Shown: positions 15,537 through 24,126, numbered from the stretch's first letter. The stretch is DNA of 64,000 nucleotides from Fimbriimonadaceae bacterium (GCA_026129685.1 JAHCHO010000005.1:62001-126000); one strand, 5' to 3'. The notes: generated by a model not told the origin, from the letters alone. Numbers and translations: made by a program.

Positions 15537-17575
15537 TCGTCGCGGCCTTTGAGGGGAACCGGGACGTGGAACGAGGCGACCCAATGGGGGCGGGCGGGCG
15601 CCTTCCCCTCCGCGAGGCGCTTTTTCCAGGCCTCGTCGGTCAAGCGATCCGAGATGGGTTGGTAGAACTCGTAGAACGAGAGGGCGCTCCCACGGGCGAG
15701 CACGAGTTGACCCTCGATCGGCACGATGGCGATCAGGTGATCGGCACGGCCTTGGCCGACGGTGAGGGCGGCGCCGTTCGCGGTGTGGACGTCGGCGACG
15801 AGAGCGATGTCGAGATCGTCCTCGGTGAGGATTTGGTACCCGGTCGCGATCTGCTGGATCGTGTTGTGAAGCGACTCGATCTCGCCCTCGATCCGGCGGA
15901 TGCGCAGATGCTCCGCCGCCTTCAGGCGACGGTTTGCCAGTTCACGCTCGCTGACGGAGATGAGGAAGTCGAGGAAGGCGACGAAGGCGTCCAGTTGTTT
16001 TGTGGAGCGCGTCCCGATGTCGCCCTTCAGGTAGCCCGCCGAGGCAAGGGCGTCGCGAAGCTGAACGATGAGGGCACGTTCCCGGCGGTAGACGGGGAGA
16101 TTGGGTTCGACGTAACCCTTTAGCCGCGAGGTCTCCTCGTCGTCGCCGCCCATTTCGGACACGGTCTGCTCGCCGTAGAGGATCGTATCGTGCCGGAGGG
16201 CGGCCCACGAGGCGAGGGAGGCGTTGAGGGCGTGGTCGTTCCAAGCTTCGGTGCGCATGAAGCTCGGGTAACCGGCAGGGACGGGAGCCAGGTTCTTGCG
16301 GAGGCAGTCGAGCCAGGACCAGTAGAGGTCTTGGCGCCAGGAGGCTTCGTTGAGCGAGGCGAGGCGGGCGATTTGTTCTCGACGCCGGGTCGGGTACTCG
16401 CTCCATGCCTTCGGGTTGTAACGGGCGGGGTTGGCATCGAGGATGGCGGTGGCTCGGGCGGAACCCAGCGTCGCCATCACGTCGAGCCCGGTCGGCATCG
16501 GCCGCATGTCGGGGTCGGTGACGTTCTGGAACACGACCGAATCGGGAATGGCGCGCTGGCCCATGAAGCGGAACTGGACGGCGCCCGCGCGCGCGCCACG
16601 CTGCCTTTGGGAGACGATCGCCGGTTTGAAGGTCCGCTTGGCGAGGTCGGCGAATCGACGGACGAGGGTTTCGTCCTCGTAGGAGGCGATGGGGGCGCGC
16701 TTGCCAAAGACGGATTCGGAGACGGTCAGCCAAGCGGCGGGGGTGGCCTGGTTGGCCTTGCCGGCGTAGAGGGAGGTCAGGCCGTAGACGCGGCGCCAGC
16801 GCACGTCCGCGCCGGAGTCGGCGAGATCGCGGCAGATCAGGAGGGACTGTCGGATCTGTTCGACGAGAAGTTCGTTGCCTCGGTCGGCGGTTCGCTCGAC
16901 GGGGAAGGGGACGAGGCCGTACCACATCATCGCCCGGAAATAGCGGCCGAGTTTGGGGGTCTTGGTGTAGTGCCCTCGCACGATGAACTGGGAGTAGTCG
17001 AGGTCGTAGGGGAGGACGGCGCTTAGCGCGAAGTCCTGGTGCGCATCGATCCGTTGCAGTTCCTTGCGGACCATGTCCGCCGCGGCAGGGGCGATCGCGT
17101 CGTTCAGGCCGAGCAACCGGGCGGCGACGCCGAAGTAGGCGACGTTCCTGAGGGCGGCGGTCGCGAGGGGGCCCTTGCCGACGCTTGCGAGGCGCCGGTT
17201 GGCCTGGCCGAGCATGGCGCGCGTCATCGCGGCCACGTCGTTCGAAAGATCGTGTTCCTCGATTCGGCGGAGGGTGGACTCAAAGAACACGTGGCCGATT
17301 TGGAGCACGTTGTCGGAGGTGACGAGGGACGGCACCTCTGCGTAGTCGTTGCGCCCATAGACCCAGTAGAGTGCGGTGTCGTCCGAGGGGCAGGTCAGAA
17401 AGAGGTTGCGGCTCAGGGCGGCCAGGTGGGCGGGCTGCAGGGGCAGGGCCTTGCGGAAGGCGGCCAGGTTCGACACTTCGCGCAGGGAAGGAGAGACGGT
17501 GTACGGCCGGTTGGCGGGGGTCTGGATCGAACCAATCCCGGAGAGAAGGAGCGAGGCGCAGACGACGAGATTCAT
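15533..17575 (-). CDS. DUF3160 domain secreted protein
   Basis: 680 residues with a signal peptide (MNLVVCASLLLSGIGSIQT). The LFLTCPSDDTALYWVYGRNDYAEVPSLVTSDNVLQI... opening, with a long helical body and a final ERALIVQLRDALASAGYL/HTANGAALTVGQGRADHLI section, matches the DUF3160 family, which is abundant in this and related phyla and has no assigned function. It sits in the middle of three genes joined by 4-bp start-stop overlaps: FG-GAP-like protein, this gene, CapA. The tight coupling suggests a shared surface role. Confidence 0.8.
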   Translation of the reverse strand: MNLVVCASLLLSGIGSIQTPANRPYTVSPSLREVSNLAAFRKALPLQPAHLAALSRNLFLTCPSDDTALYWVYGRNDYAEVPSLVTSDNVLQIGHVFFESTLRRIEEHDLSNDVAAMTRAMLGQANRRLASVGKGPLATAALRNVAYFGVAARLLGLNDAIAPAAADMVRKELQRIDAHQDFALSAVLPYDLDYSQFIVRGHYTKTPKLGRYFRAMMWYGLVPFPVERTADRGNELLVEQIRQSLLICRDLADSGADVRWRRVYGLTSLYAGKANQATPAAWLTVSESVFGKRAPIASYEDETLVRRFADLAKRTFKPAIVSQRQRGARAGAVQFRFMGQRAIPDSVVFQNVTDPDMRPMPTGLDVMATLGSARATAILDANPARYNPKAWSEYPTRRREQIARLASLNEASWRQDLYWSWLDCLRKNLAPVPAGYPSFMRTEAWNDHALNASLASWAALRHDTILYGEQTVSEMGGDDEETSRLKGYVEPNLPVYRRERALIVQLRDALASAGYLKGDIGTRSTKQLDAFVAFLDFLISVSERELANRRLKAAEHLRIRRIEGEIESLHNTIQQIATGYQILTEDDLDIALVADVHTANGAALTVGQGRADHLIAIVPIEGQLVLARGSALSFYEFYQPISDRLTDEAWKKRLAEGKAPARPHWVASFHVPVPLKGRDE

Positions 17576-18135
17576 GGGGAACTCCGGAGGGGGAGATCGA
17601 GGGTTCGGCCGTCGGCGTCGAGGGTAACCCGTTCGTTCCGGACCCGGAGATCGGACGCGGCGGACCAGCGGCCGTGCTCGGCGAGTTTACGGAATCCGAA
17701 CCCGGACCAAAGGTAGCGGCTGAGGACGACCTTGCCGTCAAGGTCGGTCTCAAGGGTGAAGAGGGACTGCGTGTTGGCGGCGAGGGCGGGGCCGAAGACG
17801 TAGTCGACGAGCGGTCGGCCCATCGAAGAGCCGAGCCACTTCTTGGCGATGCGTTCGCCGTCGAACGCGTAAACGAAGAGCGTTCGGTGGTCGAAAGGGA
17901 GGTTACGGGTGGGCTTTTCGACGCCGATCGCGAGGTCTTGCCGGCCGTCGCCGTCCACATCTGCGACTTCGAGACGCCAGGGTCTCCAGGCACGTTTGGC
18001 CTCGTCGGCGATCAAGACCCCACCCCGCCAGACCTGGAGGGGGCGGGCGGCGGCAGGGTCCAGCACCGCGCGAAAGTCCGAAGCGTCGTGTCGGAATCCG
18101 ACCTCCCACACCGTCGCCAGAAGCGCGAGGATCAT
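17572..18135 (-). CDS. FG-GAP/VCBS-like repeat protein
   Basis: 187 residues from ATG 18135. Residues near 50-65 read LEVADVDGDGRQDLAIG, a calcium-binding FG-GAP loop (DxDxDGxxD). The N-terminus (MILALLATVWEVGF) is short and hydrophobic, perhaps a minimal signal peptide. Its TGA stop overlaps the DUF3160 start (ATGA). Only one repeat is clear, so this is not a complete beta-propeller. Function unknown; probably exported with its operon partners. Confidence 0.65.
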   Translation of the reverse strand: MILALLATVWEVGFRHDASDFRAVLDPAAARPLQVWRGGVLIADEAKRAWRPWRLEVADVDGDGRQDLAIGVEKPTRNLPFDHRTLFVYAFDGERIAKKWLGSSMGRPLVDYVFGPALAANTQSLFTLETDLDGKVVLSRYLWSGFGFRKLAEHGRWSAASDLRVRNERVTLDADGRTLDLPLRSSP

Positions 18136-18218
18136 GAGCGCTCCCAGCTTACCGTCGGTTCGCTCAGGGTCGGCGTGACACGTCGCGGACCCCGCGACGG
18201 CGCAGGGAGAGAATGCTC

Positions 18219-18247
18219 TTGACAAAGGTGGAAGCCCCTGCTATAGT
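18219..18247 (+). promoter_or_regulatory. strong sigma70-type promoter
   Basis: TTGACA at 18219-18224, a 17-bp spacer, and TATAGT at 18242-18247: near-consensus on both boxes. A ribosome site GAGGAG follows at 18272-18277 and an ATG at 18289. It drives the two-gene secreted-protein operon and is divergent from the CapA/DUF3160 operon. Confidence 0.85.
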
Positions 18248-18288
18248 GGCTTCCAAGGGTTCCGCCCTATTGAGGAGAAACTCATCCA

Positions 18289-18887
18289 ATGTGCAACACG
18301 CTTTTGGTCGCGGCCTTGGCTCTCGCCCCCCCCCTCTAACTTCTGGCTTCGTGAACGGGACGTACGGTAGGGAGGCGCCTCTCGTCGGACGTTCTCTGCC
18401 GGTCGCGCTCGACGATTGGACGGTGGAGTCCCAGAACAGCGACATGATCGTGACCTCGGGCGAGGCGACGGTGTACGGCGTTTCGTCGGTGGGTCCTCAA
18501 GGGTACACGATCGAACCCTATACGGGGTCCTTGACGAGCAAGAAATTTGGCAAATGGGTTCGTCAAACGATCCTCGGGGGAAGCGACCCGATCGAGTCGC
18601 CGGAGCCGACCTGGTCCACGCCGTACACTCCGCTTCAGGATGACCGATCCGCCTACGCCTATCACGGGCCGAAGGCGGAGACGGGACAGTCCCTCTTCCT
18701 TCCGGAGGGTTGGACGTTCGATCACAAGATCTACTATTCGGAGACGGTCGGTCTCTACAAGACGATGGCCCGGACGTCGCCCGCGGCGCGAGTCAAACGG
18801 ATGTACGACGACCGCTGGAAGACGGACGAGAAGTGGACGGCACGACCGCCTCAGGAGGATCCGGGTGAAGGAGGCGGCGGATCGTGA
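18289..18887 (+). CDS. secreted protein gene interrupted by a frameshift in a nine-C tract
   Basis: A strong promoter and ribosome site precede ATG 18289, which starts a signal peptide MCNTLLVAALALAPP. As written, the frame ends at TAA 18337-18339, just after a run of nine C (18326-18334). With one extra base in the run it continues as PPPLTSGFVNGTYGREAP for a total of about 200 residues to TGA 18885-18887. The downstream frame is well coding (rich in Tyr, Thr and Trp; ends PGEGGGGS). Either the assembly lost a C or the gene is switched by slipped-strand mispairing. The stop overlaps the next gene's GTG start (GTGA). Function unknown. Confidence 0.7.
18326..18334 (+). repeat. poly-C tract (9 C) inside a signal-peptide coding region
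   Basis: Nine consecutive C bases located at the end of the signal-peptide codons of the gene starting at 18289. Length change by +1 or -2 restores the full-length frame. Confidence 0.9.
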
Positions 18888-19873
18888 ACCCGGTCTTCCT
18901 CCTCGGATGGAGCCTCTTGTTGCTCGGCTCCAGGCAAGACGCTTCGCACCTCCCAGTGGCGATCCTTGCGCCGGAGTCGGACGCGAATTCGGTTCGCGCT
19001 CTACTGAAATGCGAAACGCCCGAAGCCTTGCGGGCGGCCGCAAGCGAACGCGGGTACGAAGTTCTAGACGGCCAGTACCCTTACCGATTGGTCCACGAGG
19101 ACTTTCTCGAGAACAGCCAGTATGTATTGGCGCAGGACCTGATGGCGCTACTGAAGGGGTTCGACCCCAACAAAGCGATTCAGGTTGAAGACCTGCCGTC
19201 AGACCTGCGTCGTCGGCTTGAGCCGTTACTCCGGAAGCGGGCGGGCCGCGAGAGCGACAGCCGTCCGCTGTTCTTCTCGCTCGAGCCCTATCCCAACATC
19301 GGTGTCGAGAACCCTAAGGTGACCGGCAGGCTGAACCCGCCACCCGACATCAGGACGCTTGTGCCTTCGTGGCGTTCGCCGGCAATGCACCCACTGAGCC
19401 CGGGCTATTCGCCGCGCCGCGATGCTTCCACCGTTCCCAACGCGAACTATCGCCCGCGTGTGCGCCCCGAACGGCACAATGTGGATCGGACGATCCTGGC
19501 GTTCGGCAACCCTCAGAACGACCAGATGCGTGTCCGATGGGCGCAGAGCCTGTGGAAGGCGGTGGCGGAGCGGACGGAATCGCAGCGCCAAGCTTACGTG
19601 GTGGCGATGCGGGCAGAGTCGTATCGCATCTTGAACGAATATGGCGCACTACAGGGCTTCTTGGACGGGAAGGCGCCCCTGTCGGCGGTGTCACCGACGA
19701 TGCGCCAATACGCAGAAGAACGGTTGTGGGGTCTTGGGATCGCAATCCGAGAGGATCTCGGGCTCGTCCTGCAGGGCGGCGAACTGGCGGTCGTCTTCGA
19801 AGATGCGCCCCATACGTACACGAGCGTCGGCTTGGGGGGAATACTTGGCTTGGACGGGGGCTTCCCGCGCTGA
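18884..19873 (+). CDS. exported protein of unknown function
   Basis: 329 residues from GTG 18884, with a signal peptide (MNPVFLLGWSLLLLGSRQDA). The body has a Pro/Arg-rich central stretch (about 150-200) and a helical end (RQAYVVAMRAESYRILNEYG). No domain is recognised. The 4-bp GTGA overlap with the frameshifted gene means its translation probably depends on ribosomes completing that gene, so a frameshift upstream could switch both off. It belongs to the operon driven by the promoter at 18219-18247. Confidence 0.65.
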   Translation: MNPVFLLGWSLLLLGSRQDASHLPVAILAPESDANSVRALLKCETPEALRAAASERGYEVLDGQYPYRLVHEDFLENSQYVLAQDLMALLKGFDPNKAIQVEDLPSDLRRRLEPLLRKRAGRESDSRPLFFSLEPYPNIGVENPKVTGRLNPPPDIRTLVPSWRSPAMHPLSPGYSPRRDASTVPNANYRPRVRPERHNVDRTILAFGNPQNDQMRVRWAQSLWKAVAERTESQRQAYVVAMRAESYRILNEYGALQGFLDGKAPLSAVSPTMRQYAEERLWGLGIAIREDLGLVLQGGELAVVFEDAPHTYTSVGLGGILGLDGGFPR

Positions 19874-19903
19874 AGGTCGCAGACGGTTGGGCACAATGAC
19901 GGG

Positions 19904-20272
19904 ATGGACCCGAGCGAAGCGCTGGCCAAAGCGCGGGCGAGCTGTCTCGCCCACGAACGCGCTTACGAGAAGCTGAGCCACGGAAGCCCGTGCTTCTTCA
20001 TCGAGAAAGGACGGCAGTTCGCGGCGTTTCTCGACGACCATCACGGGGACGGGCGGCTCGCGCTTTGGTTGCCCGCCGCGCCGGGGGTGCAGGAAGCGCT
20101 GATTCAGGAAGACCCGGCAGTCTACTTCCGCCCCCCTTACGTAGGGCCGAGCGGGTGGATCGGGCGGCGCCTGGACCGGGGGCTGCCCTGGGACACGGTT
20201 GACGACCTGATCGCGGAAGCCTACGAGCTGATGGCGGCCAAGTCGCGAACGAACCGTCGTCCGAAGGCGTGA
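19904..20272 (+). CDS. MmcQ/YjbR family protein
   Basis: 122 residues. The small YjbR double-wing-like fold is indicated by YEKLSHGSPCFFIEKGRQFAAF near the start, LALWLPAAPGVQEALIQEDP, then YFRPPYVGPSGWIGRRLD and the final DLIAEAYELMA helix. The family binds DNA weakly in some members and has no firm function. CACAAT ends six bases before ATG 19904, consistent with a leaderless message. It ends close to the hypB start. Confidence 0.85.
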   Translation: MDPSEALAKARASCLAHERAYEKLSHGSPCFFIEKGRQFAAFLDDHHGDGRLALWLPAAPGVQEALIQEDPAVYFRPPYVGPSGWIGRRLDRGLPWDTVDDLIAEAYELMAAKSRTNRRPKA

Positions 20273-20289
20273 CCCGCTCGGGAGCTATC

Positions 20290-20964
20290 ATGGAAGGCAT
20301 GGACGCACCGGAACGCAGGGTCGTGGACATCGGACGGGCGGTGTTGGAGAAGAACCAGGGCTTGGCGGACCGTTTGCGGGAGGAGTTCCGGGCGCGGGGG
20401 ATTTTCGTCGTCAACGTGGTGTCCTCGCCCGGTTCGGGCAAGACGGAGCTCTTGGCGCGGACCCTCGAACGGATTGCGGGCGAGATTCCGACGGGGGTGA
20501 TCGTGGGCGACCTTGCCACCGATCATGACGCCCGGAGGCTTTCGGGTAAGGGCGCGCCGGTGGTCCAAGTGAACACGGACGGCTACTGCCACCTGGAGGC
20601 GAACATGGTGCGGGTGGCGACGGAGAGCCTGGGCTTGGAGGGAATGCGCCTGCTCATCATCGAGAACGTGGGAAACCTGGTCTGCCCGTCGAGTCACGAC
20701 CTGGGAGAAAGCCTGCGGGTCACCTTCCTTTCGGTGACGGAGGGCGAGGATAAGCCGCTCAAGTACCCGACGTTGTTCAAGTCCTCGCAGGCGGCGGTGG
20801 TGACGAAGTGCGATCTGGCGGCGGCGGTGGAGTTCGACCGGGAGACGGCGCTCGCGAACATCTCGGCGGTCGCGCCGCAAGCCCGCATTTTCGAGACGTC
20901 GGCGAAGACGGGCGAGGGGCTGGACGTTTGGTGCGACTACCTTCGCTCAAGTTGCGCGTCTTGA
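20290..20964 (+). CDS. hypB: HypB-type GTPase (hydrogenase/urease nickel incorporation)
   Basis: 224 residues from ATG 20290 (alternatives GTG 20269 and ATG 20299). Walker A SSPGSGKT lies at about 45-52, followed by IVGDLATDHD and the metal-site residues C100-H101 (DGYCHLE) and C132 (NVGNLVCPSSHD). HypB uses GTP to deliver nickel to hydrogenase precursors. The N-terminal CxxCGC nickel motif and His-rich stretch of some HypB proteins are missing. No hypA, hypC-F, hydrogenase or urease gene is in the window, so its client is elsewhere or it serves another metal pathway. Confidence 0.85.
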   Translation: MEGMDAPERRVVDIGRAVLEKNQGLADRLREEFRARGIFVVNVVSSPGSGKTELLARTLERIAGEIPTGVIVGDLATDHDARRLSGKGAPVVQVNTDGYCHLEANMVRVATESLGLEGMRLLIIENVGNLVCPSSHDLGESLRVTFLSVTEGEDKPLKYPTLFKSSQAAVVTKCDLAAAVEFDRETALANISAVAPQARIFETSAKTGEGLDVWCDYLRSSCAS

Positions 20965-20997
20965 CGCGGGGCGGGGCCTGACGGGCAGAATGTCGGG

Positions 20998-21405
20998 ATG
21001 CGTTCGATCGCTTTCCTGCCGCTCCTCGTAGTGTCCGCTCTCTGCCTGACCGGATGCGCCGGCGAATCGGGCAAGGCGTTCCGCTTTGCCGGGGTCTATT
21101 CGGGGACGTGGGTTCAGGTCGGCGATCCGACCGACGCGGGAACCTCGAACTGGACGGTGCGTTGGGACGGGCAGGTCGAAGGCACCGATCTGGACCCGGG
21201 TCGGGGCACCACCTTCGCGGTGGCGGGCAAGATCAGCGAGGGTGGCGACCTCGTCACGGTGAGCACACCGAGCGACGGCAGCGGGGCGGCGGGTCTGACG
21301 GGCCGGATGGCCTTCGACGCCGACGGCAAGTTGACGGGCATCCTCACGTGGCAGGTGACGCCGCCGCTGCAGTACCGCTACACCTTCACGCGCACCGCCC
21401 GCTGA
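20998..21405 (+). CDS. small lipoprotein of unknown function
   Basis: 135 residues with a clear lipoprotein signal: MRSIAFLPLLVVSALCLTGC, lipobox LTGC with C20. The mature part is beta-rich (YSGTWVQVGD, WTVRWDGQVEGT, TFAVAGKIS, LTGRMAFDADGKLTGILTW), like a small beta-barrel or lipocalin-like unit; no family is assigned. CAGAAT ends six bases before the ATG, with no Shine-Dalgarno site. It precedes, but is separated by 71 bp from, the rhodanese gene. Confidence 0.65.
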   Translation: MRSIAFLPLLVVSALCLTGCAGESGKAFRFAGVYSGTWVQVGDPTDAGTSNWTVRWDGQVEGTDLDPGRGTTFAVAGKISEGGDLVTVSTPSDGSGAAGLTGRMAFDADGKLTGILTWQVTPPLQYRYTFTRTAR

Positions 21406-21476
21406 CTTCGGGCGAATCCTCGGCGTGGCCGGTCGCCTCCTATCGTTGGCGCCGGACCGGTCCGGCGTCCGACGCT

Positions 21477-22022
21477 ATGAAGACCATCACCGTCCCCGAA
21501 CTGAAGGACCGTCTGGAGCGCCACGAAAACCTTCAAATGATCGACGTGCGCAGCCCGAGCGAGTTCGCCGCGGGCCATATTCCCGGCGCGGCCAACATGC
21601 CGATGCAGGAGGCGGAAAGCCGGCTGGACGACCTCAACCGTCGCGTCCCGGTCGTGCTGGTGTGCCAGAGCGGAACGCGCGCCTCGATGACCTGCTCGTT
21701 CCTGGCCGACCGCCATCCGGACTTGATCGTTTTGGAGGGCGGCACCTCGGCCTGGATGAACGCCGGGTTGCCGGTGGTGGCGACGATGCGCACCCGGTGG
21801 TCCTTGGAGCGTCAGGTTCGCCTGATGGTGGGGGCGATGGTGCTGACGGGGACGATCCTGAGCCTGACGGTCGCCCCGGGCTGGGCGTACCTGGCGATGG
21901 CGATGGGCGGCGGGCTGGTGTTCGCCTCGCTCACCGACAGCTGCCCGATGACGGCGCTTTTCGCCCTGATGCCTTGGAACAAGGGAGTGTCCTGTTCGCC
22001 GACCGCCGAGGCCTCGCGGTAA
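21477..22022 (+). CDS. rhodanese domain protein with C-terminal membrane segments (YgaP-like)
   Basis: 181 residues. The rhodanese domain occupies about 1-105 with the active loop VLVCQSGTRAS (C63). Residues about 115-165 form two hydrophobic helices of the DUF2892 type (LMVGAMVLTGTILSLTVAPG, YLAMAMGGGLVFASL). The architecture is that of YgaP, a membrane-bound thiosulfate sulfurtransferase. The next gene, 29 bp downstream, encodes a persulfide dioxygenase-rhodanese fusion, so the two probably handle sulfane sulfur together at the membrane. Confidence 0.88.
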   Translation: MKTITVPELKDRLERHENLQMIDVRSPSEFAAGHIPGAANMPMQEAESRLDDLNRRVPVVLVCQSGTRASMTCSFLADRHPDLIVLEGGTSAWMNAGLPVVATMRTRWSLERQVRLMVGAMVLTGTILSLTVAPGWAYLAMAMGGGLVFASLTDSCPMTALFALMPWNKGVSCSPTAEASR

Positions 22023-22051
22023 CCTTACGGTCCGGCAGACGGAGTCCCCCG

Positions 22052-23464
22052 ATGATTCTCAAGCGGTTCTACGAAACTCGACTGGCCCAGGCGAGCTACC
22101 TGGTCGCGTGCGCGGCGACCGGAGAGGCGATCGTGATCGACCCGAACCGGGGCTTCGACACCTATCTGGAGGCGGCGGAAGAGGAGGGCGTGCGCATCGT
22201 CGCGGTGACGGAGACGCACATCCACGCCGACTTCCTCTCCGGAAGTCGCGAATTGGCAAAGTTAACGGGCGCGACTCTGTACCTATCCGACGAGGGAGAC
22301 GCGGAGTGGAAGTACGGCTTCGGGGAAAACGTCCGACTCGTCCACGACGGCGACGCGTTCATGATCGGGAACCTGAAGTTCGAGGTGGTCCATACGCCGG
22401 GGCACACGCCCGAGCACATCGCGTTCCTGGTGACCGACACGCCGGCGGGCGAGACGGTGCAGAGCGCGTTCACGGGCGACTTCGTGTTCGTGGGGGATGT
22501 GGGCCGTCCGGACCTGCTGGAGCGGGCGGCGGGTTACGAAGGGACAATGGAAGCGGGCGCCCGGCGGCTGTTCCGATCTCTGGAAAAGTTCAAGTCCCTG
22601 CCTGACGGATTGCTGATTTGGCCGGCCCACGGGGCGGGTTCGGCTTGCGGGAAGGCCCTCGGCGGCGTGCCCGTTTCGACGCTGGGGTACGAGAAGCGGG
22701 TCAACTGGGCGTTGCGGATCGAGGACGAGCAAGTCTTCGTGAACGAGGTGCTGGCGGGGCAGCCGGAGCCGCCGAGGTATTTCGCGCAGATGAAGGTGCG
22801 GAACAAAGTCGGCCCGGCCCTCCGGTCCGACCGTCCGGCACCGAGCCATCTCGGGGCGCATCGGCTGACGGAACTGGTGGAACAGGGCGCGATCGTGGTG
22901 GACGCGCGTCCTTCCGCCGAGTTCGCGGCGGGCCACGTTCCGGGGACGCTGAGCATCCCCTTGGGCAAGGGCTTCACGAACTGGGCGGGTTGGTTCGTCC
23001 CGTACGACACCCCGTTCTATCTGATCGCGATGGGAGAGGCGGAGGCGCACGAGGCGACGAACGCCCTGGCGATGATCGGTTTGGACGAGGTCGCGGGATG
23101 GTTCGCGCCGACGGCGGTTCGGGCGTGGGCCGAGGAGACCGGTCGGCCCCTCCGCGTGGTTACGCAGATCGACTGTCACGACCTGATGGCCGAGGCGGAT
23201 CGGGTGCAGGTGATCGACGTGCGGGGCCAGACGGAGTGGGACGACGGTCGGCTGCCGTTCGCACAACATCGCTTCCTGGGGACGCTCGGGAAGAACCTCG
23301 ACGACCTGGATCGGGAGCGGCCGGTGGTGGTGCAGTGTCACTCCGGTGGTCGGTCGGCGGTCGGGTGCAGCCTGTTGCTGAACGCGGGTTTTCGGGACGT
23401 CCGCAACCTGGCGGGAGGGATCACGGCCTACCGGGAAGCGGGTTACCCGGTGACGGGTCCTTAG
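22052..23464 (+). CDS. persulfide dioxygenase-rhodanese fusion (CstB/Blh-type MBL-fold protein)
   Basis: 470 residues. The N-terminal metallo-beta-lactamase domain has the iron-site residues of ETHE1-type persulfide dioxygenases: H56-x-H58-x-D60 (THIHAD), H118 (HTPGHTPEH), D143 (FTGDF) and H193 (PAHG). Two rhodanese modules follow: about 265-362, where the active Cys is lacking (FYLIAMGEAEAHEA), and about 373-470 with an intact loop CHSGGRS (C429). This MBL/pseudo-rhodanese/rhodanese order matches CstB. It oxidises persulfides to sulfite and can form thiosulfate. The last 4 bp overlap the convergent TrkA gene's stop. Confidence 0.9.
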   Translation: MILKRFYETRLAQASYLVACAATGEAIVIDPNRGFDTYLEAAEEEGVRIVAVTETHIHADFLSGSRELAKLTGATLYLSDEGDAEWKYGFGENVRLVHDGDAFMIGNLKFEVVHTPGHTPEHIAFLVTDTPAGETVQSAFTGDFVFVGDVGRPDLLERAAGYEGTMEAGARRLFRSLEKFKSLPDGLLIWPAHGAGSACGKALGGVPVSTLGYEKRVNWALRIEDEQVFVNEVLAGQPEPPRYFAQMKVRNKVGPALRSDRPAPSHLGAHRLTELVEQGAIVVDARPSAEFAAGHVPGTLSIPLGKGFTNWAGWFVPYDTPFYLIAMGEAEAHEATNALAMIGLDEVAGWFAPTAVRAWAEETGRPLRVVTQIDCHDLMAEADRVQVIDVRGQTEWDDGRLPFAQHRFLGTLGKNLDDLDRERPVVVQCHSGGRSAVGCSLLLNAGFRDVRNLAGGITAYREAGYPVTGP

Positions 23465-24123
23465 CGGTTCCCGAAGAGGGTCCGGAGTTGTTCGGCGCCG
23501 TCGCGGGGGACGAGGGCCACCACGGTATCGCCCGCTTCGAGGATCGTGTCGCCCTCGACCATTTGGCCGTGCTCATGGCGAAGGAGCCAGACGATGTTCG
23601 TCTGGCCGGGCATGGGGAGGTCGCGGACCCGCTTGCCCACTACCGGGGACCGGGCGGTCAGTTTCGTCTCGACCACTTCGACGTTCCCCCGGGCCAAGGC
23701 GCCGACGGGGAGCAGACTGTCGGGCATGACCTGCTGCTCGAGGAGACTGTAGATGATGCCGGTCGCGCTGACGGTGTTGTCGATCCCGACCTGCAGGAAG
23801 AGCTTTTCGTGGTCGGGGTCGTTGACGCGGGCGAGGACGCGGTCGACGTGCCACACGTACTTGGCCATTTGGCAGACAACGAGGTTGTCCTCGTCCTCGC
23901 CGGTGACGGCGATCACGACGTCGGCGCGCCCGAATCCGGCGCGGCGTTGCACGAGCATCTCGCACCCGTCGCCCAGCATGACGTTTTCCTCACCGAGGAG
24001 GCGGGCGAGCCGTCCGGCGTTGGGGACGTCCTTTTCCAGGAGCAGGACCTCGTTGCCGACCATGAGGAGTCGGCGCGCCAACTGGACGCCGACGTTGCCA
24101 CCACCGACGAGGATCATGTACAT
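23461..24123 (-). CDS. TrkA-type K+ channel/transporter regulatory subunit (RCK-N plus RCK-C)
   Basis: 220 residues. RCK-N: VGGGNVGVQLARRL nucleotide loop, acidic end of strand 2 (LLLEKD), DGCEMLVQRRAGF and VVIAVTGEDEDNLVVCQMAK. RCK-C (about 135-215): VEVVETKLTARSPVVGKRVRD and VEGDTILEAGDTVVALV. These proteins bind NAD(H)/ATP or cyclic dinucleotides and gate potassium uptake through a membrane partner (TrkH/KtrB), which is not encoded here. Start ATG 24123 lies 3 bp after its paralogue's stop, so the pair is one operon like ceoBC. Confidence 0.9.
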   Translation of the reverse strand: MYMILVGGGNVGVQLARRLLMVGNEVLLLEKDVPNAGRLARLLGEENVMLGDGCEMLVQRRAGFGRADVVIAVTGEDEDNLVVCQMAKYVWHVDRVLARVNDPDHEKLFLQVGIDNTVSATGIIYSLLEQQVMPDSLLPVGALARGNVEVVETKLTARSPVVGKRVRDLPMPGQTNIVWLLRHEHGQMVEGDTILEAGDTVVALVPRDGAEQLRTLFGNR

Positions 24124-24126
24124 CGG

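Noticed and set aside
15533-17575. Plus-strand open frames running opposite many genes (for example opposite DUF3160, GlnD, LivH)
   Set aside because: High GC creates long antisense frames; their translations are Arg/Gly/Val-biased without domains, and the minus-strand genes are clearly real.
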